Positions 10,201 through 17,924 of a DNA stretch of 64,000 bases are shown piece by piece. The notes under the pieces were generated by a model. It made no database searches. It saw nothing but the letters and a program-made list of their open reading frames with translations, and was not told where the DNA came from. Made by a program: the position numbers and the translations under genes. The stretch's first letter is position 1. Each line of letters starts with the position of its first letter. Source of the stretch: Vibrio jasicida CAIM 1864 = LMG 25398 (lineage in GTDB: Bacteria > Pseudomonadota > Gammaproteobacteria > Enterobacterales > Vibrionaceae); the NCBI RefSeq assembly GCF_000400365.1, contig NZ_BAOG01000054.1, positions 60,929 through 124,928 of the forward strand, written 5' to 3'.

Positions 10201-11206
10201 GTGTAAGCTGTTCTGCCAACTGCTTGATTTACCTGCGGTAGGCGTTGACGACAACTTCTTTGAACTAGGTGGTCACTCTTTGCTTGCCGCACAGTTGATT
10301 GCTCATGTGAAAGAAATCATGGGAATTGAACTGTCATTGGCAGCCGTATTTGAATCGCCGACTGTCTCTGGGATTGCCGCCAAGTTGAATGGCAGTGAAA
10401 GTGATGATGCCCTGAACATGTTATTACCACTGCGTAAACGTGAAGGGAAAGCGGCCATTTTCTGTGTACACCCTGCGGGTGGCTTAAGTTGGTGCTACGC
10501 GGCTTTAACGCCGATCATTCCATCCAATGTTCCTCTCTATGGCGTGCAAGCTCGTAATCTGGGTGACCCTTCTGCGCCATTGCCAAAGAGCATGAAAGAA
10601 ATGGCAGAAGACTACGTTGCCGCGATTCGTGAAGAGCAACCTTTTGGTCCTTATCATCTTCTGGGCTGGTCAATTGGTGGCATGATTGTTCACCTAATGG
10701 CGGGCATCTTACAAGAACAAGGCCAAGAAGTTGGTTTGGTTACGCTGTTAGATTCTTACCCTGCAGAGCAGTGGCAAACCATCCATCCACCAGGAGAAGA
10801 GCAAGCGCTCGGCGCACTGATTCGTATGGCCGGCGTTGAGTTTGATGAAGCCGCGCATTCCAGTATTACGAAGCCAGAAGTGATCGATATCTTACAGGAT
10901 GCGGGCTCGTCTATGGCGCACTTAAGTACTGAAACTATCACGGCGATGATCGACGTCGTAATCAACAACAACCAACGTGTCCGTGATGCCATTGACTATC
11001 AATATCAAGGCGATGTGCTGTTCTTTAATGCTGAGAAGCCACCAGAAGAGGCCTTTTTGGATCGCAATGGATGGTTCAAATACATGGACGGTGACTTGAA
11101 AGTGATTGATGTGGCCTGTATTCACCGTGACATGATGCGCCCAGATATGCTGCGTGAAATCGGTACGCATATGGTGAAAGAGTTGAGAGAGAATTTCGAT
11201 GTTTGA
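7253..11206 (+). CDS. entF: enterobactin-type NRPS (C-A-PCP-TE), EntF-like
   Basis: 1317 residues in one module. The condensation domain has SLHHIAIDGYS (HHxxxDG at 143-149). The adenylation domain has MIYTSGSTGKPKG, FDVSIWEFFWP, VFCSGEALP and LYGPTEAAVDVTYW. The visible pocket positions (Asp, Val, Trp, His, Phe, Ser, then Val-Asp) fit the serine code known for EntF. The carrier domain has LGGHSLL (Ser1009). The thioesterase has GWSIGG (Ser1140), with a likely Asp in LLDSYP and a His in ACIHRDM. Length and order match EntF (about 1293), which condenses DHB with serine and cyclises three units into a trilactone. In the related amphi-enterobactin system the condensation domain also adds a fatty acyl-serine, and sequence alone cannot exclude that. 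The gene overlaps the next one by 8 bases. Confidence 0.95.
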   Translation: MDMYDLPYTAEQLLPLTDAQAGIWFAQLRDPDNPIYKTGEYLVIDGKVDEPCFVEAVKTAIDEVDSLHAKFVTTTEGPRMVIDRQNWQVERIDFSQHDVPLESAVDWMKKELKQPVDLEQGPLFIMALLKLAEDKFVWFLSLHHIAIDGYSMSLIASRIAHIYGQLTKGEQFDEIQLVDQHALLKEDNDYKASEKYQKDRTFYLQRYADHSDTVNLAGKPTVTSDHFLRLKGAMPVEDFQHMESLAKQCRTHWYSVLIASIAAYVHRMTRSNEVVLGVPLMGRLGSVAIQTPAMRVNILPVRVSFTQGTDIKTLVKQVNQEFSSVRRHQGYRYEELHRELNLVKDNRNLFGPLVNIMPFEYEHKFGELASKAHNLSAGPVDDISFYCYELDGQLHIDMDANPELYSGQDIKEHQQRLFHFMSDFFASAQAQDPSLCQISDVNILLSGEKEKVIETWNDTDHEVPETTLAALLARQRILTPHAPALIFEGQKLSYEQLAKKVYSLTNWLTAQGVELGDRIAVCIPRSEELIVVQQAILAAGAVYVPIDPDYPEGRIHYMLESSAPKFVFSTTELQSKLPQGVEVKLVDDATLPTIYKVVEALPPQVRPEPHSPAYMIYTSGSTGKPKGVVVTHDAIVNRLLWMHDQYPIDAKDRVLQKTPAGFDVSIWEFFWPMIVGSCLVVAKPEGHKDPIYLQDLIHREKITTLHFVPSMLQIFVQQADANLCQSLRQVFCSGEALPMELVNHYYQDFSAPLHNLYGPTEAAVDVTYWPSEANAQGNSTPIGRPVWNTQIYILDDALNPVPPGVVGHLYIAGRQLALGYHGQPELTAERFIESPFGPKGSRMYLSGDLARWRKDGAIEYCGRSDFQVKIRGFRIELEEIENALANHPSVAQVAVLAQEYADGDKRLVAYVTAEDPEQGVDSNLLQRFLAEPLPEYMVPSYFVTLDTFPLTPNGKLDRNALPKPDLSGQVGTKGPSNLVEERLCKLFCQLLDLPAVGVDDNFFELGGHSLLAAQLIAHVKEIMGIELSLAAVFESPTVSGIAAKLNGSESDDALNMLLPLRKREGKAAIFCVHPAGGLSWCYAALTPIIPSNVPLYGVQARNLGDPSAPLPKSMKEMAEDYVAAIREEQPFGPYHLLGWSIGGMIVHLMAGILQEQGQEVGLVTLLDSYPAEQWQTIHPPGEEQALGALIRMAGVEFDEAAHSSITKPEVIDILQDAGSSMAHLSTETITAMIDVVINNNQRVRDAIDYQYQGDVLFFNAEKPPEEAFLDRNGWFKYMDGDLKVIDVACIHRDMMRPDMLREIGTHMVKELRENFDV

Positions 11207-12146
11207 TTCGACAGCTCAATTTAAGCCAAGTGCGATGTTGGAGGGGATGATTTCCCCTCTGACTTTCTTCAAAAATAAGTTGGAATCAGGCGCTATTTTG
11301 GCGCTTGGCGAGGCACATTGGTATGCCGATTTATTTGAGCAAATGACCGAGGTGTTGCTCGATCCTCAATTGGATGGGGCATTCACGCATTTGTTCATCG
11401 AGTTTGGTAACGCTAAGCATCAAGCGCTGCTTAACAACTACTTATTGGGAGAGGCGGTCACCGACACTGAATTGTCTGCCGTATGGTTAGATTCAATCGC
11501 CTTTCCTGCATGGATGCATCCGTGTTACGGCCAATTTTTTCATCGATTGCGAGCAGCGAATGCTGAGCGCAACGTGCCGATCAAAGTCGTGCTGACGGAG
11601 CCGTCGTTCAATTGGCAAGCCATTCAACATCCTTCTGAACTGAGTAAGTTGAATGCTCAACGTGACCAAGCCTTAGTGGACGGCGTTGAAAAGCTGCAAC
11701 AGAAACAGGCACAGAGTGTGGTGGTGCTTGTTGGAGCAAGACACATTCTTAAGCGTTCCCCAACCTTAGGGTTCATGTCCAAACATAAAACTTTTGGTGA
11801 CCTAGCGAAACAGAAGTTTGGCGAACAATATGTATCAGTTTGGCCACACATTTTACCAAGTGAATGGGGCTGCACTGAGCGGGGTATTTATACAACGACG
11901 CAGCATCATCTTAAAAAGAAATCGTTTCTCGACATTATTCCGAAAAAGCCACCGGTGAACCCTTACGCGTTTACTTCCCTTGAGCAGCTGGTGGATGCCT
12001 ATTGGTATTTAGGTCCACAAACGCGTCAGTTCGATGCCAAGGGCGTCACAGTACCACCAATGTGGAAAGCGCTTTTAGAACAACGGTTGCCGCTGGTTAA
12101 TGCTCGACAACAAATGGTGATCAAAAAGGTTATTGAACAAAAATAA
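11199..12146 (+). CDS. ChaN/Tiki-superfamily-like cytoplasmic protein coupled to the NRPS gene
   Basis: 315 residues with no signal peptide. It shares with the lipoprotein at 2046 a series of motifs in the same order: ALGEAHWY, LFIEFGNAKHQ, a short linker, PAWMHPCY, and later VVVLVGARHILK. The two are paralogues of the superfamily containing ChaN/Tiki and erythromycin-esterase-like proteins, where conserved acidic and His residues form the active or metal site. Its ATG lies inside the last codons of entF (8-base overlap), so it is the last gene of the siderophore operon and probably translationally coupled to the NRPS. A role in handling the product, such as hydrolysing the trilactone, binding it or releasing iron, is plausible because no Fes-type esterase is seen here. 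This is a hypothesis; the function is unknown. Confidence 0.75.
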   Translation: MFDSTAQFKPSAMLEGMISPLTFFKNKLESGAILALGEAHWYADLFEQMTEVLLDPQLDGAFTHLFIEFGNAKHQALLNNYLLGEAVTDTELSAVWLDSIAFPAWMHPCYGQFFHRLRAANAERNVPIKVVLTEPSFNWQAIQHPSELSKLNAQRDQALVDGVEKLQQKQAQSVVVLVGARHILKRSPTLGFMSKHKTFGDLAKQKFGEQYVSVWPHILPSEWGCTERGIYTTTQHHLKKKSFLDIIPKKPPVNPYAFTSLEQLVDAYWYLGPQTRQFDAKGVTVPPMWKALLEQRLPLVNARQQMVIKKVIEQK

Positions 12147-12154
12147 TGACACAT

Positions 12155-12877
12155 TCATGAGGAAAAAAAGCACAACGAGAAAACGTATTGCTCGGTAAAG
12201 CAATAGCGGCCATGAAAGGAGAGATTCGGCAAGTTAGCCTGCAATAAAGTTCGATTCTCTCCAATCAGTTCGAAGTGAAATTGACCGGTGTTTTCAGCGT
12301 CCGGCTGCAGGGTGATTTGTGCATCTAGAAAGTCGAAGTACACCTGAACAAACGGGTAGAGACATTTAAACAGGCTCTCTTTAATGCTGAATATCAGTGT
12401 ATCTGGGAGGGTGTTGGACGTCTCCATTAATGCCTTTTCGCTCTGGGTGTAGATGCTAGAAAAAAGGTGCGAGGCGAGAGGGGTATTGTTTTCCACATCA
12501 ATACCCAAACTCGGTACTTCACTTTTTAACGCACACGCTGCGAGGCATAGGCTGTCGGTGTGACTGATGCTGCCGCTGATGAGGCTCGGGAATAAGGGCT
12601 CTCTAGCTTTGCCTGAAAGAATGGGTACCTGAGCTAATTCAGAATCGTTTGATACCAATCGCTTTATGGCTTCTCGAGCGGATTGACGTCCGGCTCGGAA
12701 TTCTCGTTGACGCTTTTTAACGGCTTTATGAATTTGTTGCTCTTCCTCGAGAAGGCCCACTTTATCGTACATATCGGGTGTGGCTTTCACGATGTGAACC
12801 GTTGGACTGGCACTTTCTAAGTGAAGACAGAGAGGGGCAAGAATGTTAACTAGCTTGTCGTTTTTCAATAGTGTCAC
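12155..12877 (-). CDS. entD: 4'-phosphopantetheinyl transferase, EntD type
   Basis: 240 residues. It transfers the phosphopantetheine arm of CoA to the carrier serines of EntB and EntF. The family motifs are visible: LGIDVENNTPL (Mg-binding Asp and Glu) and FSIKESLFKCLYP (the 'KESxxK' element), with SGSISHTD upstream. Translation starts with GTG at 12877, with AGG a few bases before. The gene is convergent with the preceding operon, 8 bases from the end of its last gene. It is divergent from the receptor gene, sharing a Fur-like site, so it should be induced together with the enzymes it activates. Length and motifs fit EntD/VibD/VabD. Confidence 0.92.
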   Translation of the reverse strand: MTLLKNDKLVNILAPLCLHLESASPTVHIVKATPDMYDKVGLLEEEQQIHKAVKKRQREFRAGRQSAREAIKRLVSNDSELAQVPILSGKAREPLFPSLISGSISHTDSLCLAACALKSEVPSLGIDVENNTPLASHLFSSIYTQSEKALMETSNTLPDTLIFSIKESLFKCLYPFVQVYFDFLDAQITLQPDAENTGQFHFELIGENRTLLQANLPNLSFHGRYCFTEQYVFSLCFFSS

Positions 12878-12934
12878 TTTTCAACCTGTTGCAGTTCAAA
12901 AATACAATACAGCTCAAATGTAAATGCTAATGCG

Positions 12935-12953
12935 AGTAATAATAATTGTCATT
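12935..12953. promoter_or_regulatory. Fur box (putative, weaker) between entD and receptor gene
   Basis: AGTAATAATAATTGTCATT matches the Fur consensus at about 12 of 19 positions. It sits between entD and the receptor gene, where iron control of both is expected. It is weaker than the other two sites. Confidence 0.5.
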
Positions 12954-13017
12954 TATACATTCGTTTATTAGAGTTTGCGAGCTCAATTTATTTATAAAAT
13001 AGATATAAGGATATGCA

Positions 13018-14979
13018 GTGAAAAGTTTAGTTAAAAAGCCCACATTTATGCCTTCTATGCTCGCAGGAGCACTTTTGACGGCGCTAAGTGGTTATGCTGT
13101 TGCTGATGATCAAGATGAAGTGTTGGAAATGGAACGTATGGTTGTTACTGCAACCCTTACCCAACACTCAGAATTGACCGCACCAGCTTCTGTTTCGGTT
13201 ATCACCGCAGAAGACATCTCAAAGATGCCAGTGAAAGATATCTCAGAAGCGATTCGTAGTGCGACGGGTGTGAGTGTTTTGAGCAGCACCGCTTATGGTC
13301 GTAATACTATCCGTATTCGTAGTTTGGATTCCAAGCACACGCTAATCTTGATCAATGGTCGTCGAATTAACTCACAAGATGCGCTTATTCGAGGTAATGA
13401 CTTTGACCTATCGAGTATCCCTTTAACGGCGATTCAGCGTATTGAAGTGGTTCGTGGCCCGGTTTCTTCCCTTTATGGTTCTGAGGCCATGGGTGGTGTG
13501 GTGAACGTGATCTTGAAATCACCAACGGAAGAGTTATCCGGCTCGGTTGGTCTTGAATACGAGAGCATTCTTGAAGGTGACGGTGGTGATGGTCTGAAAG
13601 GTCATGCTTACGCGAGCGGCGAACTGACGCAAAATGTAGAGGGCAGCATCATTGTTGAAAGCTCTACACGTGACCCTTGGCGCACAGACACAAATCCTAA
13701 TTTTGATGCGCTAGAGCAGAAAGACACGACCAATGTGTTTGGTGAGCTCGCATGGCAATTAACCGAAGAACAGCGTTTGATTGCGGATGTTATCTACACC
13801 AAAGATGAGCGTGAAGCAGATTGGGTTCACCCTCGTTCAGGCCCTCAAACGAACACACAAGACTCGACGCGCTGGAACTACGGTTTAACGCATGAAGGCG
13901 CTTGGGACACGGTAGATTCACAAGTACGTCTCTACGGTGAGAGCATGCAACTTGACGATGCAAGTACGGCTTACACTAACGGCGCTGCGGATGTCGACTT
14001 ACAAAATAATACTCTCGATTTCAAACTTTCTGGTTTGTGGCGAGATTCGCATGAGTGGGTATTCGGTGGTGAATACCGTACTTCTGAGCTGAAAAACAGC
14101 CGTGATGTTCCATCTGGTGATATCGATAACTACCAAGGTGCGGTATTTGTTCAAGGTGAATTTGATCTCGACAAACTGGCGCTGACATTGGGTGGCCGTC
14201 AAGATTTTCATGAGGTCTATGGCAGTCACTTTAGCCCGCGTGCTTATGCCGTTTACAGCATCACCGATGAGTTTGTTTTGAAAGGCGGTGCTGGTGGTGG
14301 CTTCCGAGCTCCTGGCATGATGGAAAGCAGCGACCAAGTTCGCGTAATCAGTTGTGGTAACCGTTGTTGGTTAACGGGTAATGATGATCTTAAACCGGAA
14401 GAATCAGAAAGCTACGAAGCAGGTCTTGCGTACGAATCAACATCAATGGGCGTAGGTCTGATGTACTACTACACGGACTTGAAGAACAAGATCGAACGTG
14501 ACCTAACCAAGGTTGTTGGTATGGATGGCCCTATGCCAATCTTCACTTACCAAAACATCGGTAAAGCGGAGATCAAAGGTATTGAGCTTGAAGGTTGGTA
14601 TGACATTACAGACAGCATCAACCTGAAAGGTAACTACACTTACACGGACGCTAAAGACAAGAGTACAGGTGATACGCTCATGCAAACACCTGAGCATCTA
14701 GCGAACCTGGACGTCAATTGGGAAGTGTTTGATTCATTCACAACGTTTGCTCGTGTGAATTACATCGGTGAACAAGTGATCACGAACCTAAGCCGTGAAA
14801 ACAAAACGGTGGATGGTTACACGCTAGTCGGTCTTGGTGTGGGTTACGATTTCCAACAGTTGAACCTTAAAGCGGGTTTAAACAACATTTTTGATGTCGA
14901 GTTGGACGATGAAGACGATTACTACGGCTACTCTGAAAAAGGCCGTAGTGCGTATGTAAGCGCAACGTACTTGTTCTAA
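13018..14979 (+). CDS. TonB-dependent catechol siderophore receptor (IrgA/CirA-like)
   Basis: A 653-residue outer-membrane receptor. A signal peptide ends near YAVADDQDE, followed by a TonB-box-like MERMVVTAT. The plug domain has the typical RIRSLDSKHTLILINGRR and VVRGPVSSLYGSEAMGG. The rest is a beta-barrel ending in aromatic Phe (YVSATYLF), as outer-membrane proteins do. The plug sequence resembles IrgA, VctA and CirA, receptors for enterobactin and linear catechols. It starts with GTG at 13018, with AAGG seven bases upstream. It is divergent from entD and followed by a strong terminator, so it is a single-gene transcript. The ligand is inferred from the neighbouring biosynthesis genes. Confidence 0.93.
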   Translation: MKSLVKKPTFMPSMLAGALLTALSGYAVADDQDEVLEMERMVVTATLTQHSELTAPASVSVITAEDISKMPVKDISEAIRSATGVSVLSSTAYGRNTIRIRSLDSKHTLILINGRRINSQDALIRGNDFDLSSIPLTAIQRIEVVRGPVSSLYGSEAMGGVVNVILKSPTEELSGSVGLEYESILEGDGGDGLKGHAYASGELTQNVEGSIIVESSTRDPWRTDTNPNFDALEQKDTTNVFGELAWQLTEEQRLIADVIYTKDEREADWVHPRSGPQTNTQDSTRWNYGLTHEGAWDTVDSQVRLYGESMQLDDASTAYTNGAADVDLQNNTLDFKLSGLWRDSHEWVFGGEYRTSELKNSRDVPSGDIDNYQGAVFVQGEFDLDKLALTLGGRQDFHEVYGSHFSPRAYAVYSITDEFVLKGGAGGGFRAPGMMESSDQVRVISCGNRCWLTGNDDLKPEESESYEAGLAYESTSMGVGLMYYYTDLKNKIERDLTKVVGMDGPMPIFTYQNIGKAEIKGIELEGWYDITDSINLKGNYTYTDAKDKSTGDTLMQTPEHLANLDVNWEVFDSFTTFARVNYIGEQVITNLSRENKTVDGYTLVGLGVGYDFQQLNLKAGLNNIFDVELDDEDDYYGYSEKGRSAYVSATYLF

Positions 14980-15010
14980 TCGAAACGAAGATCGTGAATC
15001 TCATTTAGCA

Positions 15011-15040
15011 AAACAGCCTCTATCGAGAGGCTGTTTTTTG
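15011..15040 (+). terminator. terminator of the receptor gene
   Basis: The stem AAACAGCCTC / GAGGCTGTTT (15011-15020 with 15027-15036) has a six-base loop and is followed by further Ts. Confidence 0.85.
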
Positions 15041-15092
15041 TTTGAGTCAAACACTCGTAAATTCGTAATTAGCCTTATTGCTCAGCTTCGAA

Positions 15093-16367
15093 TTATCTCA
15101 CCATTTCCGTTACTTTAACTTGTGTGATCCGATTGCTCTTGACCTGCAACACGTCAAATTGCCACTGTTGATATTCAACGGTTTCTCCTTGAGCAGGCAC
15201 GCGGCCAATTAACCAAGTCAGAAAACCATTTAAGGTTTGGAAGCCCTCGCTTTCTTCTCCCTCAACGCTGCTGAGCTCAAGTTTGTATTTCAGCTCATTC
15301 ATCGGAATCAAGGCGTCCATTATCCAACTGCCGTCTTTCTGCTTTTTCGCCCAGATTTGTTGCGGTGCCATGCCTAACTCACCAGCGATAGATTTGAGCA
15401 AATCGTAGTGTGTCACTAGGCCCTGCACGTCGCCATATTCGTCAACGATAAAGACCATTTCGGTGCTGGTTTGCTGCATGTAGTTGAGCAACGGTAGCCC
15501 TTTCATGGACTCAGGAACAAAACGTGAACGTTTGAGTAATTTTGCTAACCGCGATATTGATAGCTCGTCATACTCATCGAGCAACGCTTTAGAAGAAATG
15601 GTCCCAATGATGTTATCCAAGCCGCCTTTACATACCGGCCAAACGGAATGCTGAGTTTGACGTAAATTCTTCAGTATTGCATCGAGTGGTAAATCCAGAT
15701 CGAGATAGTGAATGTCACAGCGTGGTGTCATTAAAGAGAGCGCCAAGCGGTCATTCAAGTGCAGAAGGTTACGGATCATCAGCTGTTCCTGAGGCTCGAT
15801 TGCACCACATTCAGAACCTTCACTGACCACAGCAAATATATCTTCTTCTGTTACGATTTCACCGGTGTGGTTTTGGCGTAGCAATCTCAGTAAAGATTCT
15901 GTCGATAGCGTCAGTAACATGACAAACGGAGTCGTTAACTTGGCCAACCAATGAATAGGGTAGGCCACAAGAACAGCAATACGCTCTGCGTTGTTTTGAG
16001 CGAAGCGTTTCGGAACTAGCTCACCCACTACGATTGCAAAGTAGGTGATCATGACGACGACAATAGCGGTGGCAAGGATGGTGGCGACCTCTCGTTCTAG
16101 GCCTTGTGCGACAAGCCAATGCTCAAAGGGAACTGAAAGGGTGGCTTCACCAAAAATACCGCTGAGGATACCAATCACGGTGATGCCGATTTGGATTGTG
16201 GAGAGGAATTGCGTTGGGTTGTTTTTTAATTGCAGAGCGAGGCGGGCAGAAGCGCTGTGTTGGGCAAACTTTTTCAGTCGGCCGCTTTTGGCTGTGACTA
16301 ACGCTATCTCAGACATGGCAAAAACACCATTAAGCGCGATTAATCCAACCAGTAATAAAATATCCAT
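15093..16367 (-). CDS. CNNM/CBS-domain membrane protein (YtfL/TlyC family)
   Basis: 424 residues. The N-terminal half is a CNNM transmembrane domain (MDILLLVGLIALNGVFAMSEIAL and several further hydrophobic helices). A CBS pair follows, beginning near MTPRCDIHYLDL and including MVFIVDEYGDVQGLVT. The C-terminus is a CorC/HlyC-type transporter-associated domain. Such proteins are linked to magnesium or other divalent ion transport, or to polyamine resistance; they were once called 'hemolysins', which is not a functional statement. The start at 16367 matches the family N-terminus; a longer open reading to 16457 would add 30 unconserved residues. It is a single gene, divergent from the helicase gene. 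Precise substrate unknown. Confidence 0.87.
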   Translation of the reverse strand: MDILLLVGLIALNGVFAMSEIALVTAKSGRLKKFAQHSASARLALQLKNNPTQFLSTIQIGITVIGILSGIFGEATLSVPFEHWLVAQGLEREVATILATAIVVVMITYFAIVVGELVPKRFAQNNAERIAVLVAYPIHWLAKLTTPFVMLLTLSTESLLRLLRQNHTGEIVTEEDIFAVVSEGSECGAIEPQEQLMIRNLLHLNDRLALSLMTPRCDIHYLDLDLPLDAILKNLRQTQHSVWPVCKGGLDNIIGTISSKALLDEYDELSISRLAKLLKRSRFVPESMKGLPLLNYMQQTSTEMVFIVDEYGDVQGLVTHYDLLKSIAGELGMAPQQIWAKKQKDGSWIMDALIPMNELKYKLELSSVEGEESEGFQTLNGFLTWLIGRVPAQGETVEYQQWQFDVLQVKSNRITQVKVTEMVR

Positions 16368-16582
16368 GAAGTTTTCCAGTGATGCACACTCTTGCAGCAT
16401 AACGAGGTTCAAGGGGAAGAAATGTGAGGTGGTCAATAAATCATCACGCTGTAACAATCAGATGCCTTATTAAAAGGATAGAATTTGCTTATCGTCTCCG
16501 GCTTGTTCAGGTATGAATGATTCTGTTACTTAGTTCGGATTCTGATACACTACGCGCCCATTTCCTCTGTTGAGACTTTTCT

Positions 16583-17815
16583 ATGCCATTTTCTAAGCTT
16601 GGTTTAAGCGCACCTATCACTGATGCAGTGAAGGCGCTGGGTTATGAAAAACCGACTTCTATCCAACAAAAAGCCATTCCGATTGTTTTGCGTGGCAGCA
16701 ATTTGATTGCCGCAGCACAAACTGGTACCGGTAAGACTGCTGGCTTTGTACTACCAATCTTAGAAAAACTCAGCAAAGGGGAAACTCAGCGTAAGAAGCG
16801 CGCTCGTGCGATCATTTTGACCCCGACACGTGAGTTAGCACTTCAAGTACACCAGAGCATCGAGGCATACGGCAAAAACTTATCGCTTCGTTCTATGGCG
16901 ATGTTTGGTGGTGTGGATTATGCGCCACAGAAACAAGCGCTGATTGAAGGCGTGGATATTGTCGTAAGCACGCCAGGCCGTTTGATTGACCTTTACGGCC
17001 AACGTGCCATTCACTTTGATGAAGTGGAAATGCTGGTTCTGGATGAAGCCGATAAGATGTTGGATATGGGCTTTATCGATTCGATTGATAAGATCGTCGA
17101 TTGCATGCCAGAAGACATTCAAAGCTTGTTGTTCTCAGCGACGCTATCAAACCCAGTTCGTGACTTGGCGAAAAACGCTATCGTTGACCCTGAAGAGATC
17201 ACCATTGCGAAGCACAGCGCATCTAAGTCGAACATCAAGCAGTGGATCACTACCGTCGATAAAGACATGAAGTCGTCACTACTGAGCCATATGCTGACGG
17301 AAAACGACTGGTCGCAAGTGTTGGTGTTTATCGAGACAAAACACGGCGCGGCGAAGTTGGTTTCTCAACTAGAGAAGCGTGGTATCGTGGCAGAGGCGTT
17401 CCACAGTGGTCGTAACCAACGCGTTCGCCAAGAGTTGATTGAGCAGTTTAAAGCGGGTGAAATCCAGTACTTAGTGGCAACGGGTGTTGCGGCGCGTGGT
17501 ATTGATATCGACAACCTACCTGTTGTTATTAACTACGACTTGCCATTCCCAGCGGATGAATACGTTCACCGTATTGGTCGTACTGGCCGTGCTGGTGCAC
17601 AAGGTGAAGCGATTTCACTGGTATCAAAAGATGACTTCAAAAACCTATGCATGATTGAAAGCCGTCTGGGTCACTTGCTTGAACGTTTGGAAATCGAAGG
17701 TTTCACACCAAGAAAGCCTGTGCCAATTTCTATCTTGAACTACGTACCAAAGAACAAACGTAAACCACAAGACAATGATCGTCCTCGTCGAGACAACGCT
17801 GACAAGCGCGATTAA
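16583..17815 (+). CDS. rhlE: DEAD-box RNA helicase (RhlE-like)
   Basis: A 410-residue ATP-dependent RNA helicase. It has a Q motif (GYEKPTSIQQKAIP), motif I AQTGTGKT, Ia PTRELA, II VLDEADKMLDMGF, III SAT, V ATGVAARGIDID and VI HRIGRTGR, all intact. The C-terminal tail is short, basic and rich in Lys/Arg/Asp, as in the RhlE subgroup, which acts in rRNA maturation and RNA turnover. It lacks the DbpA RNA-binding domain and the long tail of DeaD. The symbol is therefore a subgroup assignment rather than proof of orthology. A bidirectional terminator separates it from the next gene. Confidence 0.88.
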   Translation: MPFSKLGLSAPITDAVKALGYEKPTSIQQKAIPIVLRGSNLIAAAQTGTGKTAGFVLPILEKLSKGETQRKKRARAIILTPTRELALQVHQSIEAYGKNLSLRSMAMFGGVDYAPQKQALIEGVDIVVSTPGRLIDLYGQRAIHFDEVEMLVLDEADKMLDMGFIDSIDKIVDCMPEDIQSLLFSATLSNPVRDLAKNAIVDPEEITIAKHSASKSNIKQWITTVDKDMKSSLLSHMLTENDWSQVLVFIETKHGAAKLVSQLEKRGIVAEAFHSGRNQRVRQELIEQFKAGEIQYLVATGVAARGIDIDNLPVVINYDLPFPADEYVHRIGRTGRAGAQGEAISLVSKDDFKNLCMIESRLGHLLERLEIEGFTPRKPVPISILNYVPKNKRKPQDNDRPRRDNADKRD

Positions 17816-17843
17816 AAATAATCCTTGTTAAAGACGCAGAACT

Positions 17844-17885
17844 AAAAAAAGAAGCCGCATTTCGATGCGGCTTCTTTGCTTTTTA
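17844..17885. terminator. bidirectional terminator between helicase and BCCT genes
   Basis: A ten-base stem (GAAGCCGCAT / ATGCGGCTTC) closes a TTCG loop at 17851-17874. It has an A-run on its left and T-rich sequence on its right, suited to ending both convergent transcripts. Confidence 0.85.
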
Positions 17886-17924
17886 CAACCCTGTTCAAGC
17901 TAGGTGGGGTCAGGTTCTGTCTGT

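Noticed and set aside
16045..16473. A 142-residue open frame antisense to the CNNM/CBS gene
   Set aside because: A shadow of the real gene with unlikely composition; the minus-strand product is clearly conserved.
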